From Malania oleifera (lineage: Eukaryota > Streptophyta > Magnoliopsida > Santalales > Ximeniaceae), in contig NC_080422.1 of assembly GCF_029873635.1 (NCBI RefSeq), positions 9,455,764-9,519,763 on the forward strand: a DNA stretch of 64,000 nucleotides. Direction: 5' to 3'. The translations under genes and the position numbers were made by a program. Positions 32,350 through 45,883 of the stretch are shown in pieces (the stretch's first letter is position 1; each line of letters starts with the position of its first letter). Under the pieces are notes generated by a model. That model was not told where the DNA came from. It searched no databases and was given only the letters and a program-made list of their open reading frames with translations.

Positions 32350-35199
32350 AGTTTTTGGCGCCGTTGCTGGGGCCAATATCGATACAAAGTAATCTTGGTT
32401 TTAATTTAGAATTTTATTTTTATATTTTTATTTATTTCTTTTTATTTTATTTTATTTTATTATTTTTTTCTGTATTTTGGTGTGTTTTTTATGTTGGATG
32501 CGCAGTGCTAGAACACGTGTCATTATTCCTTTTGATCCGAAAATTGAAAGAACGCTCAGAGTACTAAGAAAAAAGAGGGTACTAGCCATGGAGAATGGAC
32601 AAAATAATGTGCAACCACGCTCCTTGAAGGATTATGTACGGCTAGTTGTGAATGACAACTATTCGGGTATCAGATGCTAGCCTATTAATGTCAATAATTT
32701 TGAGCTCAAACCCGCATTAATCAGCATGGTGTAGCAGGCCCAATTTAGTGGATCACCACTTGATGATCCCAATATCCATCTAGCGATGTTTCTGGAGATT
32801 TGTGATACTGTGAAGATCAATGGAGTTACTGAAGACTCCATTAGACTGAGATTATTCCCTTTCTCCTTGAGGGAAAAAGCTAGAGGTTGGCTACAGTTTC
32901 TACAACCGGGGAGTATCACTAGTTGGCAGGACATGGTAGGAAAATTTCTAACTAAATTCTTTCCACCTGCAAAAATAGCTCAACTCAGGAGTGAGATTAG
33001 TCAATTCAAGCAACATGATTTTGAATCACTCTATGAGGCATGGGAAAGGTATAAGGATTTGATTCGATGCTGCCCACAACATGGATTGCCAGATTGGTTG
33101 TAAATTCAAATGTTTTATAATGGGTTAAATGGGCAAACACAGACTTTAGTTGATGCTGCATCTGGGGGGGAACTTTGATGTCAAAGACACCTAAGGGTGC
33201 TACTACTCTTTTGGAAGAAATGGCCTCAAATAACTATCAATGGCCAACTGAAAGAATTATGGCTAAGAAAGTTACTGGAATTCATGAATTGGAGCCGTTT
33301 GCTACACTTTCAACTCAAGTCGCTTCTCCATCCCATCAGATTTCAACTTTGACAACTCAGAGGATACCACAAAGTGTAGAATATGTGGCAGCTACAAGTA
33401 GGATAGATCCGAGCAATGGAGCGAGTCAAGAACAGGTTCAATACATCAACAATCGGAGCTACAATTATCGTGGTGATCCTTTGCCACAATATTACCATCC
33501 AGGGCTTCGAAATCATGAGAATTTGTCTTATGGAAATACAAGGAATGTGTTGCAACCTCCTCCAGGATTTGATAGTCATCAAGGTGAGAAGAAGATGTCA
33601 CTTGAGGATGCCATGATATCATTTGTTGAGGAGACAAAAACAAGGTTTAAAAATACAGATGCACGGCTGGATAACATTGAGACTCATTGTAACAACATGG
33701 AGCCGCCATAAAGAATCTTGAAACGCAAATTGGGCAACTAGCCACGACCATCAATACCCAACAGAGAGGAACTTTTTCTAACACAAAAGTGAATCCTAAG
33801 GAACAATGCAAGGCCATCACACTTAGGAGTGGAAGAGAAATTAAGAAGTCGCCAACAAAGGAAACCATGTCCACACCTACAAATGAAAATAATGGCCGAA
33901 GCAAGAATAAAGGGGAAGAAGAGGAGATTGTGGATGATACACCAGGAGAGACTGACACGCAACCAGCAATTTCATTTCCTGAAAATCCTCATATTCTCTC
34001 TACTCCACTTCCTTATCCTCAATGTTTTCAAAAGAAAAAAATTAGATAAGCAATTTTCTAACTTTTTGGATATTTTTAAGGAAATTCACATAAATATTCC
34101 TTTTGCAGATGCCTTGGAACAAATGCCAAATTATGTCAAATTCTTGAAGGACATCATTTCCAAGAAAAGAAGGTTGGAGGAGTTCGAAACAGTGAAGCTT
34201 ACTGAGGAGTGTAGTGCTATTCTCGAAAAGAAATTGCCTCAAAAATTAAAAGATCCAGGGAGTTTTACTTTGCCTTACACTATTGGAAATTCATTTTTTG
34301 ATAAAATTTTATATGATCTTGGTGCTAGCATTAATCTTATGCCACTTTCTGTTTGCAGGAAAATGGGACTTGGAGAGATGAAACAAATAATCATTTCTTT
34401 GCAACTAGCAAACCGATCCATCAAGTATCCACATGGAATCACAGAAGACGTATTGGTAAAGGTGTACAGATTCATTTTTCCTGCTTATTTTGTGGTGTTA
34501 GATATCGAGGAAAACTAATAAGTTCCACTAATTCTTGGCCACTAGAAGGGCTTTATTTGATGTTCAAAAGGGTGAGTTAACATTAAGAGTGGACACGGAA
34601 GAGGTTAGGTTCAACATCTACCAAGACATAAGATTCCCAGAAGATCCAAGTACTTGCTTTCGAGTAGATGTCATTCGGCAAGGTGTAGAAAAAGTCTTTC
34701 ACAAAGATGTACCAACTGATCACCTAGAACGATCCTTGCAGCAAATTACAACACAGCAGCGTGTGGGGAGGCTAGAACCTTTGGTAGCAAAGATGGATTC
34801 TATAATCTCTAAAGAAAAGATGCAGCAACCTATATCTCCAGAGTTGAAACAATTCCCTGAGCATCTTCGCTATGCGTTCTTAGGTGATGCGTATGAAAAT
34901 GCAAAAATCTACAAAGAGACGAAGAAGTGGCATGAAAAACAAATTCTTAGGCGTGAGTTTGCTCCAAGACAACAGGTTATACTCTTCAACTCACGATTAA
35001 AACTCTTTCCAAGTAAGTTAAGGTCAATATGGATAGGTCCTTATACAATTAACAAAGTTTTCCCTTTTGGAGCAATAGACTTGAAGGACAAGATAGGGAA
35101 AATATTCAAAGTTAATGGTCAGAAACTGAAGCACTACTGTGGAGAACAAATGGAGAGGAACTGTGCATTTATTCCTCTTGGAGATCCTGGTTGATGAAG

Positions 35200-36844
35200 A
35201 TTGAAACATCTAGCTGGAGACGTTAAAACAAGCGCTTATGGGAGGCAACCCAAAGAGTTTTTATTTTTTTTATTTCTCTTATCTCTATTACTTTGCTTAT
35301 TTATCTATTCACTTTTGAATAATTTAGATTTTTTATGCAGGTTTATTTGACACGAGTACAGAGCTGAAAATTTAATTCCTCAACGGATTCACCAAGAAGT
35401 TAGGGAAGTTTCTTTCTTTTCTTCAATCTTCCTTATCTTTGAATAACATTGAAAAAAAAAATGTGAATATGGAAGATTAGGCCAAGAGTGACACTACTTA
35501 TGCTCTTCACATACTTGCATATAACCTAGGAGTACACACTTGGGTCATTTATGTGTAGTTTGTCTTTATATGGCTAAACTAGGAACTATAACTAATTGAA
35601 GGTTGATTGGTAGTTTAATTGTGTTAATCTGACTATGTAAACTCTTGTACATGGTATCTCTTGAGGCTAAAAAATACACGTTCACGTGACTTGTAGCACT
35701 TAGGGTTCCTTATGAACACTAAGAGAGTGCCCGTGGCGACTTTGACACCTTGTGAGGTAGTGTTAAGCCATTTATCATTTTTTTGAGTTTTTTATGTCAA
35801 CTCAGAGTTCATGAAACTCAACTTTCCCTATTTTTTTCTGGATATTCTTTACACACTAGTCTTGGGTTTTGACTTGCTAGCCTAGAGGTGACATCTAGTG
35901 GGGAGATAGAAAACCTAGGTCTTGTAGCCTACTTAAGATGTGAAGGCTGAGTCACCCCTAGAAATAAACTTATTTCATGGACTCTTGTTCGATCTTAATG
36001 CACATGGGTGGTATGAAAACAACAAAAGAAGTGTTATGATTGTCCTAATTGACCATGAAAAGAAAGAAATTGAAAAATGAGCAGAAGAAAGAAAAAGAGA
36101 AATAGGAATACCCCAGAAGAGGTGAAAGATTAATACCTGCTCTACATAACTACAACAAAAGTCAGGGACATGACACATGTTCTCCACATATGAAAACTCT
36201 TCACTCGCCTAATGCCTCAGATGTATTCACGCCTGGTTTGTCAATAAGTTGATCTAGGGTGGTCTTGGTTGGATATGGCGAGTAGGTGAGAATATGCTAG
36301 GGTGAAGGACCTAACACCTCGTAAATAGGTTGGATCATTTTCAGACTAGTCCACTTTGTACATTTAGCATTTGTTCCTTGTAATATGTGCGATGTTTGAT
36401 CATGACACTCCCCCTCACATACGACGAGTGAAACCATCATTTTTGAGTGTTTTTTGAGGGTATATCAGTTAGACCGAGTCAAAGCGACAGTTCTATAGGT
36501 GACCACGAATCTCCTGGGTGTAACGAGTGATACACATTAGACATGCTTCAAGATTTCACCTATTTATACTCGAGTTTATATGACTACATTAACTCTTAAT
36601 TGTGATTGCTGGTTAATCTTATATGAGTATAATGTGCTTAATGACTATATAATGATGAAACTTACATGAATGACTTATTTCGGAGTTGCGTGAATTGGGT
36701 ATGAATAAGTTTGTGTATAATTTGGTGATAATCCTGTATGTGAAAGGGTATGGTTGTGTTGCATGTACATTCATTCAATGAAATTGGTATGACACCACCC
36801 TGAATTGCATTCACGTTATTTGTTAGGGGCTAGCAAAACTTTAG
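35200..36844 (+). other. Non-coding interior of element B between pol remnant and 3' LTR
   Basis: About 1.65 kb with no coding similarity. In the Athila family this position can hold an envelope-like frame or a long untranslated region; no envelope-like part is recognised here. Confidence 0.5.
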
Positions 36845-36854
36845 TTGGGGGGTG

Positions 36855-38573
36855 TGATTACGCGCTTAAATTGTGTAATTAGGTGCTTTAATTCATGCAT
36901 TACGAATTATATTTTTTATTTAAATGCCTAATTACTCTCAATATTCTAACATTGTATTCTATTTATAAAATTTGGGTTTTATTGAGTAATTTATGAAATT
37001 TTGGTATTTTTTATTGCAGGACAACTATTGGAAGCTAAAAACCAACGGTACTTTGTAATATGTGCGCAACTCTCTCATCCAACCTCCGATTCAAATGATT
37101 CATAATGCCATAGAAAGATAATAAAACTCTCTACAATTTTCATGTTTTACATTTTGTGAAATATTGGCTGCATCAAGGTCGAAATTAGATGTGAGTTTAT
37201 CATATGCTGTTTTATGGACTATTTTGACAATTCTCCGTAATTTGGGTGTAACTTTCTCATTTGAGATCCAAGAGATGATTCAAAATTCTGGGGAAATCTA
37301 AGAAAGAGTTATACAACTTTCATGTTTCGAGTTTTGATAGTTACATGCTATAGGAGGGTCGAAATTGGACTTGAAAGTGGAGGGCAGACCGTGTACCTTT
37401 GAAAAAAGAAAAGAAAAAAAAATATTAAGGATGATGTCTGGGTGAGGAACAAAAGAAAGGAAAGAAAGAAAAGGAAAGAAAGAAATGAAAAGAAAGGAAA
37501 GAAAAGGGAAAAAAAAAAGTGAAAAGTAAAGAGACATATTTTTTTAGGTTTTCTTATTGGGGAGCCGAGCAAAAGGTTGGAAGAGGGGGGCATGCGCTAG
37601 GAGGATATTTTTTGAAGGAACAAAGGGGTTTTTTTGGGAGGCCGCATATGCACAGGAAATCTTTGCCGGAGCACACAGATTGGAAGAGAAAAAAAAAAGC
37701 CATTTTTTGGTATTTTTCTTGGAGTCTCTAAGAGTTGGTGCTGCGAAGACACACACTAGGCCAGCAAAGGAGAGATGGCGACATGCAAAAATTTAAAATC
37801 TTTTCGAAATTGGAAAGCGGCAAATAACGGCAGTGCTCGGGGTGTTCGCGGTGCGCGACGGCGGTGCTGCGAGTATTGATTTTTGCCATACGCTCCAAAT
37901 AGAAGAAAATATGGTCAAATCTGTTATGTTGAATTTAATTTTCGGAATGAACTAAATTTTTGTATTCTAAGAAAATGATGTAACCAGTTTTGAACTATGC
38001 TTGCTCTTTGATGCTAATTTGAAGTAGTTTTCATTAATGTTTGTTTGAGTTATTTTGCGCTTAATACTTTTAATTAACTAGCCATTAATTAAATGATATT
38101 AGTCTTGTGATTTGCTACCGAAAGGGGGGATTATAGGATAGATCTTGGATAATTCAGCATAGGTAAATATAAAGATCGAAAGACTTGTACGAACCTACGT
38201 AGCATTAAAAATCGAGGGTCTTATTACGTTCATGCGTTATTAATTTGTATAATCGTATGTTAAATAATAAACAAGAATAGGTTCTAATTAACTATCGAAA
38301 GAGGCTTTTGGAAAAATTAGAGATTTGCTAACAAACAGAGAATATGAATTCGAATTGGCTAGATGAGTAAAGCATAGTGAGAAATTAGGTGAAATCGGTT
38401 TCCTAGAAGTTTTCACCATCAGTAATTTGTTACGCGGCATCCAGTTTTAAACTCTCTTGAATAGTTTATTTAAAGTAGCTTTGTTTAAGACTCCATTTTG
38501 CTGAGGACGATACTCTACACATCATTATATTATAAAATTACGATACTGTGCACTTACAGTTTCGCATCGATCA
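36855..38573 (+). repeat. 3' LTR of element B
   Basis: Starts TGATTACGCGCTTAAA right after a G-run polypurine tract and ends TTTCGCATCGATCA just before the AAGTA target duplication. Confidence 0.9.
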
Positions 38574-38668
38574 AAGTAATCAAAATAAATATCTCCTCCA
38601 AGATATTTATATATAAATATCCCAAAATATCTCCTTTCAATATATCTTCTCCAAAATATCTCTTTATT

Positions 38669-38700
<32 letters not shown>

Positions 38701-38717
38701 TTGATCGGGTTACTACA

Positions 38718-39831
38718 GTCTCTCCTCCTTATAAAATTTCGTTCTCGAAATTTGCTAACTGTTCCTATCACATCGTCTGAACTCTAACTGCTCTGTCTCT
38801 AGGAAGAGCCGGCGGCCACCCATATTGCAGCCATGTCCCAAATTTATTACCTACCCTCACTTATGGCATAGGAATACCGTGGTTACATACAATAGTCTCG
38901 GAAGCTCACATTACATATACAAACTCTCCTAGAGACAATCCACATACCCTTACCATAAGCAAAATGGGATACACTCACATATCTACATTACCTGTCTAAC
39001 TCTGAACATCTCTGAATAGTTAAGGATACTTCTGACGTATCTTGGCCTCTAATTCCCAAGAAACCTCCTCAACCGCGTGGTTACGCCATAGCACATTCAC
39101 CAATGGTATCTACTTGGTACACAGCTTTTGTATCTTCTGATCCAAAATCTGAACTGGTACCTTACCATAAGCTAGCACTTCACTGATCTCTAAGGACTCA
39201 TAACTGATCACGTGCAACAGATTTGGCACGTACTTCCTCAACACCGAAACGTGAAACTCATCATGCACCCTAGATAAGGTCGGGGGTAAGGCTACCCGAT
39301 AAGTAACTGGACCTATCCTCTCCAGGATCTCGAACAGCCCAATGTACTGAGGACTCAACTTGCCTTTCCTCCTAAACCTCATCACTCCTTTCGTAGGAGC
39401 AATTTTCAGAAATACCATATCTCCGATATCAAATTTCAATTCTCGTCGGTGAGTATCGGCATAACTTTTATGCCGACTCTGAGCTGATCTAATCCTTTTT
39501 TTTGTAAGCTCGACCTTCACATAGGTCTGCTGAACCTCCCAAAATCTTCCGCTCACCTACCTCATCCCAGTACAATGGAAATCGACACCTACGATCATAC
39601 AAAACCTCATTTAGTGCCATCTCAATACTAGACTGGTAGTTGTTGTTATAAGTCAATTCTACAAGCGGTAGATATCAGATCCAACTGTTACCAAAATCCA
39701 ACACGCATTCTCGCAGCATATCCTCCAAAATCTAAATCGTCCTTTCAGACTGCCCATCCGTTTGCGAGTGAAATACTGTGTTGAACGTGAGTTGTGACCC
39801 CAAGGCATCTTGCAACCCCTTCTAGAACCGA
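38718..39831 (-). mobile_element. Element A, pol 3' part (integrase C-terminal region)
   Basis: Minus-strand frame at 39556-39110 with I-G-D-M-V-F-L-K-I-A-P, G-K-L-S-P-Q-Y-I-G, then R-V-A-L-P-P and V-H-D-E-F-H-V-S-V-L-R-K-Y, the usual Tekay integrase C-terminal landmarks. Continues across insertion C at 52887. Fossil. Confidence 0.8.
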
Positions 39832-40164
39832 TGTAAGAACTCGAACTGAGAATTTTGAATTAAATAAATAAGAAAAGGGAAGGAATTTAAAAGGGGAAAA
39901 TCAGCAGGGCTTGTCGACGAGGCTCCTTTTCTCGTCAATGAAGTCCCTTGTCTAGCTCGGTGACGAAATTCATAGGTTCGTCAACGAGTGGATGCCAAGA
40001 GATTTTGGGAATTCTGAAATCTCAGGCTCGTCAACGAGGCCAACTCCATCATCAATGAACTCCCTTCTTATGCTCGTCGACAAGGACGCCATCTCATCAA
40101 CGAGTCTGACCAGGTCAAAGGGGTTATAAATATCTATTCATTTCTTTATTGCTAGGTAAACTAA

Positions 40165-40199
<35 letters not shown>

Positions 40200-41804
40200 G
40201 AACTCGAACCACTCTCTCTCTCCCTCTCTAGGGTTTCGAGTCTTCTGTTACCCGAATCAATGATCTGACGTTACCATGTGGATTAGGAGGGGAATCTCTA
40301 CATTTATAGCGAATCGAAATTTTGTTTCGAGGATTTTCGAGTTTTATCGCAAAATCGAGGTAAGAGTCCGATTTCGTTTTTTATTTGGTAGATCTATAGT
40401 AGTTGTGAATATATTGAAGTATTGTTCTTTAATTTTTAAGTTTTGGGGATCCCGTGTCGTTGTTTGGACCAATTAGTTTCGTGTTTCGTTTTTTGGGGAA
40501 AGGTAAGGGGTTTCTGTTTATATCAGTTGTTTTCGTAATCTGAATCGGTAAAATTGTAGTTTACGATTCTATGGATATTTTGGTTACTTATTTGGAAATA
40601 TCTATTGAGTGAAATTACGAAATTTTTGGTTTACAATTTTTAGGAAAATTGAGGGTTCGGGTATCATCTCTGTTTCGGTTGGAAAACTTTATATTGGTAT
40701 AGAATGTGATATGGAGATGATCGTACCTTTGATTGTTTTAAATTGTATTTCTGGAATACCTGATATGTGATTATGTGTTTACCCAAATAAGTGTGGAATG
40801 AGATAATGAATTTGAGTGATGTATTTTATGGAAAAGTGTGTCAGTTAACTACCATAGGTTGTATGTATTTGAAATGATATATAGGAATGTGAGTTCCAAA
40901 ATGTTCCAGGTTTTGTGAAAATGCCGAGTCGGGATAATACCGATGGAGATATATCGAAGTGGGTTGGATTAAAATGCCATAGGCTGAGATATTGAACCGA
41001 GTCAGAACAAGACCGTAGGCTCTGATGTTCAGCTTTTTCCGAAGAGTGTGCAATACCACTAGATCGGCCAAATTTTACCGAAGGGTGTGAAAACACCAAA
41101 TCTGCACTGGTTCAACAATGTGGGGGATTATGCTATGCCAAGTTACCGGGGGCACCGACTTTTGCCGAAGGGTGTGAAATACCACCAGAAATTCTGGCTT
41201 TTGTTAAAGGGTGTGAAATACCACTAGACAGTCTGGCTTAAGTCGAAGGGTGTGACGACACTAGATCATATTGCTTTGTATCGTATGTATACTAGAACTA
41301 TATTTGTGAAAATACTGGTATTGTGAAACGTATGTTTACTGTTGAAATAACACTTATGTATCCACAAACTGATATAACTTGTTTCTCCCTTACTGAGAGG
41401 TGTCTCACCCCTATAATGCAAATATTTTTTAGGTCCTTTGAGTAGCTGACACTAGCGTCCAAGCGGTTCAGGAGCGTGGTGGTTGGTTAGCTATGTTAAG
41501 GTACTTGTGTAAGTACTGGTCCTTTGCCGGGTAGTCATTTTGGGTTATGTAGACACCTGGGGTATGTTATGTATTTTGGGGAACTAGATCCTGTTTTGTA
41601 TAGACTCTAGTATGGTTTTATAAATGTATTAGGTTGAATTTTTCACTGCGTATATACCGTGTATGTGATGATGGATAGGATATACGTGAACCCTATGGGA
41701 TCGGACCCTTATATTGCATAATATCATGGATGATGTATGATACAAGGACAGGTTAGGTTACTAAATCACACCCTGGAACCCATTTTCGGGTTCGAGGCAT
41801 GACA
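39832..41804 (+). repeat. 5' LTR of element C
   Basis: Starts TGTAAGAACTCGA and ends GGCATGACA. Contains GTCGAC-type palindromes (39905-40110), a CT microsatellite (40171-40198), and repeated GCCGAAGGGTGTGAAATACC-like units (41030-41270). Confidence 0.9.
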
Positions 41805-43773
41805 ACTTGGTATCAGAGTTAACCAGATTATTAGGTCTTGTAGACTTGGTTATGCATGATTTTGTGAACATGGCAGAGTATAAGATGTAGGGAATGGGTA
41901 GAGTAGGTCGAGGGTTGTCTTGTATCAAAGCAGGCTGGATTAAAACGCCATAGGCTGAGATATTGAACCAAGTCAGAATAAGACCATAGGCTTTGATGTC
42001 TAGCTTTTGCAGAAGAGTGCGCAATACCACTAGATCGATCATTTTTTACTGAAGGGTGTGAAAACACTAGATCAGCACTGGTTCAACGTTGTGGGGGCTT
42101 ATGCTATGCTAGGTTACCGGAGGCACCGGCTTTTGCCGAAGGGTGTGAAATACCACGAGAAAGTCCGGCTTTTGTTGAAGGGTGTGAAATACCACTAGAC
42201 AGTCCAGCTTAAGCCAAAGGGTGTGATGACACCAGATCGTATTGCTTTGTATCGTATGTATACTAGAACTATATTTGTGAAAATAATGGTATTGTGAAAT
42301 GTATGTTTACTGTTGAAATAACACTCATGTATCCACACACTAATATAAATTTTTTCTCCCTTATTAAGAGATGTCTCACCCCCTATCATACAAATATTTT
42401 CCAAGTCCTTTGAGTAGCCGACACTAGCGTCCTAGTAGTTCAAGAACGTGGTGGTTGGTTAGCTGTGTTGAAGTACTTGTGTAAGTACTGGTCCTTTGTC
42501 GGGTAGTCATTTTAGGTTATGTAAACACCCGAGTATGTTATGTATTTTGGGGAACTAGATCCTGTTTTGTATAGACTCTGGTATGGTTTTATAAATGTAT
42601 TAGGATGAATTTTTCGCTGCGTATATACTGTATATGTGATGATGGATAGGGTATACGTGAACCCTATGGGGTCGGACCCTTATATTGCATAGTATCATGG
42701 ATTTTGTATGATAGAGGGACAAGTTAGGTTACTAAATCACACCTTGGAGTTCATTTCCGAGTTCGGGGCATGACAACTTGGTGTCAGAGCTAACCAAATT
42801 GTTAAGTTTTGTAGACTTGGTTAGGCATGATTTTGTGAACATGTCAGAGTATAAGATGTAGGGAATGGGTAGAGTAGGTCGAGGGTTGTCTTGCATCAAA
42901 GCGGGCCATATAAAAACACCGTAGGCTGAGATATTTAACCAAGTCAGAATAAAATTGTAGGCTTTGATGTTCGGCTTTTGCCAAAGAGTGGCAATACCAC
43001 TAGATCGCCTAGTTTTTTACCGAAGGGTGTGAAAACACCATATCTGCACCGGTTCAACGATGTGGGGGATTATGCTATGCCAGGTTACCGAGGGCACCGA
43101 CTTTTACCAAAGGGTGTGAAATACCACCAGAAAGTCCAGCTTTTGCCAAAGGGTGTGAAATACCACTAAACAATCCAGCTTAAGTCGAAGGGTGTAATGA
43201 CACCAGATCGTATTGCTTTGTATCGTATGTATACTGGAAATAACACTCATGTATCAACACACTGATATAACCTGTTTCTCCCTTACTAAGAGGTGTCTCG
43301 CCCCTATTATACAAATATTTTTCAGGTCCTTTGAGTAGCCGACACTAGCGTCCTAACGGTTCAAGAGCATGGTGGTTGGTTAGCTGTGTTGAGGTACTTA
43401 TGTAAGTACTGGTCCTTTTCCAGGTAGTCATTTTGGGTTGTGTAGACACTCAAGGTATGTTATGTATTTTGGGGAACTAGATCCTGTTTTGTATAGACTC
43501 TGGTATGGTTTTATAAATGTATTAGGTTGAATTTTTTGCTGCGTATATACCGTGTATGTGATGATGGATAGGGTATACATGAACCCTACGGGGTCAGACC
43601 CTTATATTGCATAGTATCATGGATGTTGTATGATACAGGGATAGGTTAGGTTATTAAATCACACCTTGGAGCCCATTCGGGTTCGGGGCATGACAACTTG
43701 GTATCAGAACTAACCAAATTGTTAGGTCTTGTAGACTTGGTTAGGCATGATTTTGTGAACATGGTAGAGTATA
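40953..43773 (+). repeat. Tandem triplication (971 bp unit) of LTR end, priming site and leader in element C
   Basis: Equivalent points recur at 40953, 41924 and 42895 (ATC[GA]AAG, spacing 971 and 971). The priming site recurs at 41808, 42779 and 43699 (spacing 971 and 920; the third unit is shorter by 51). Each unit holds the last 850 or so bases of the LTR, a TGGTATCAGAG-like site and the first 120 or so bases of the leader. Confidence 0.9.
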
Positions 43774-44451
43774 TGTTAGCTTTAGCGTGATCCCAAGAGG
43801 GGGGGTGAATTGGTATTTTTAAATTTTATCTTCTAGGTATTCCTCCTAACAGCAGTATGTTCACAAGCCTAGGGTCAATCTAGTGCAAATAATGTAAATA
43901 TACCAGAAATTAAATAAAGCAGTTTAAACAATCATACACGCACCAGAAAGCAGTAAAGAGAAGATGACACGCAGATATGTTATCGAGGTTCGGCCAACTG
44001 CCTGCGTCCCTGCCTTGGCTAACCAGCACAAGGATTATCACAATACCTTGCTCACTTAAACGGGTGGAGCGGCACCTATACAAACCAAGTCAAATTACCA
44101 CAGGACTGACCTCAACCTTTACACCAATCCTTACCGGGCTGGATTACCACCCCCTCAGGCCACGCCTGAAATCTCTCAGATATACAATCAAAGGTACAAT
44201 ACAAGAGTGCTTTCACGTAAAGCAGATTTGTACCAAAAATGCGCACAAACACAAAGCACCACAGATGATTTAATAATGTAAGCTCTATGTGGTCTAAATA
44301 TGTCAACTCTCAACAATGTTTTCTATTAGTGTAGTACGCACGTAAGAGTGTCAATAATAATCTGTGTATTCTAGAATGTCCAAACAAACGTGTTCACACA
44401 AAGTATTAAACAAGCCTCAATAATATCACTCAATAGAATGTGTCAATCCCG

Positions 44452-44498
<47 letters not shown>

Positions 44499-45883
44499 TT
44501 GGTCTACAAGATATAAGTAATCTTTGTATTTCAGCAAATGATATAAATTTGAATGGATATTGCTACAAAGATTAATATAACACACACAAATACCTTTTCA
44601 CAAATATATCAATATGAACACCACAAGATATTCGAATAAGTTTGAAAGTATTTTTGCAAGCCCCAAACAAATACGAACTTCCTAAGTTATTGCAATGAGA
44701 ATGCAATACTTGGGAAGTCACCACAAGTCTTTCTTAGGGTAGGCTTATTGGCAAAGCCTCCTAAGAAAACTTAGGTTATGCTCTCAAAAAGGATCGATTC
44801 AAATATGCAACAAATAAGAGAGCAAACCTCTAAGCAATAATACTCAATACACTTACAAATGATTTAGATAGATGAAGAAGGTAAGCTTGAGTAGGTTTCA
44901 AAAGGAGTATGAGTAATGAGAAGCAAAAATAAGTATTTTGGCTTGAGAGAGATTTTCTTAATCTTTTTGCTAATCAGTGCTTAATCCACCAAATGAAGGA
45001 GTATATATAGACATACTGAAAATTTTGACCGTTGGGGACTTATTAGGGATTATTGGAAAAGTTTAATGACACTCAAGAAAATTTAACCCTGTTTAAAAAA
45101 TTATTAACCGCGATAAAAATATGAGCAACCCGAGAGGTCCGGTCAACCAAAAATGGTTCAGTCGACCAGGACTCAAATGGCTCGGTCGACCAGGGGCATT
45201 TTGAACTGAGTGGTCGGTCGACCGAGGAAGGGCGATTTTCCAAAATTTAGAGGTTCGGTTGACCGGGGCATTTTGAACTACATGGTTCGGTCAACCAGAC
45301 TGCTGGAAATCTTCCCGAGACCCTTCAGTCGACCAGGTAGTTGGAGTACAAATTTGGTCGATTGATCGGGAGGCCAAAATGTTGACTCCCAGGTGGTTCG
45401 GTCGACCGGGGTCAAATGAACTATAAGGGCTCGGTCGATCGGGCCTTGGTCAAACTGTTGACCCAGGGCCAGTTTGGTCGACCAGGACCTTTTGAACTAC
45501 AGGTTTCGGTCAACCGAAAGTGCACCAAGTGTGCATTTTGGTCCCGTATTGAGCCAAACAATTCCTATTCAAGTGCCTAACAAAGGTACACCCTAAGGTC
45601 TTTCTAAGATCCTGTCTCATTCATGGTTTGGTGTGAGCTTACAAAATAAATCATGCATGTGATGTGTGTGCTTATTACAAACCGAAAACCTTAATTACTA
45701 TTACAGACAAATTTCACTGAAAATTATTACAATTAAGAGTATGAAATTGTCTTCAAGCTTTGAGCTTTCACGTGCCACTGAAGATATGCTAATATGAATC
45801 TGCACATGAACTAGATATTTATTAAATACAATTGTATTTGTCATTATCAAAACCAGGGTGTGACCTATAAGGTCAACAGTATA
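43769..45883. mobile_element. Solo LTR (2.1 kb, probably Copia) in the leader of element C
   Basis: The insert 43774-45878 starts TGTTAGCTTTAGCGTGATCC and ends AAGGTCAACA, flanked by GTATA on both sides (43769-43773, 45879-45883). It has no coding part and TG...CA ends, so it is best read as a solo LTR left by recombination. It includes an AT microsatellite (about 44455-44495) and a cluster of GGTCGACC palindromes (about 45130-45520). The family (Copia, SIRE-like) is a guess from general resemblance. Confidence 0.75.
45130..45525. repeat. Cluster of TCGGTCGACC motifs within the solo LTR
   Basis: About ten copies of GGTTCGGTCGACCAGG-like units at irregular 30-60 base spacing, separated by runs such as CATTTTGAACT. 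The core GGTCGACC is palindromic. Confidence 0.8.

Larger units (their letters stand above)
30534..38578 (+). mobile_element. Athila-like Gypsy element B, inserted in the LTR of A
   Basis: LTRs are 30539-32349 and 36855-38573, flanked by the 5 bp duplication AAGTA (30534-30538 and 38574-38578). The primer site TGGCGCCGTTGCTGG follows the 5' LTR at 32356 (Asp-tRNA type), and a polypurine TTGGGGGG precedes the 3' LTR. Parts seen in order: gag (about 32500-33720) with the Athila pattern LRLFPFSLREKARGWL and SLYEAWERYKDLIRCCP, protease (about 34070-34640, D-L-G-A-S-I-N-L-M-P), and an integrase C-terminal part (about 34850-35190). A central polymerase part is not recognised, so this copy looks non-autonomous and is broken. 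By eye the LTRs differ by roughly 6% over their first 230 bases, implying an insertion some millions of years old. Confidence 0.85.

Noticed and set aside
33343-33962. Minus-strand frames over 33.3-34.0 kb
   Set aside because: They lie antisense to the recognisable gag region of element B.
38670-38702. AT microsatellite as a functional element
   Set aside because: Simple repeat within the LTR end of element A; similar dinucleotide tracts occur at 27785, 44455 and 62038 without a common context.
40841-42067. Minus-strand frames of 76-93 codons
   Set aside because: They are shadows of the LTR of element C and its tandem repeats, recurring at equivalent places.
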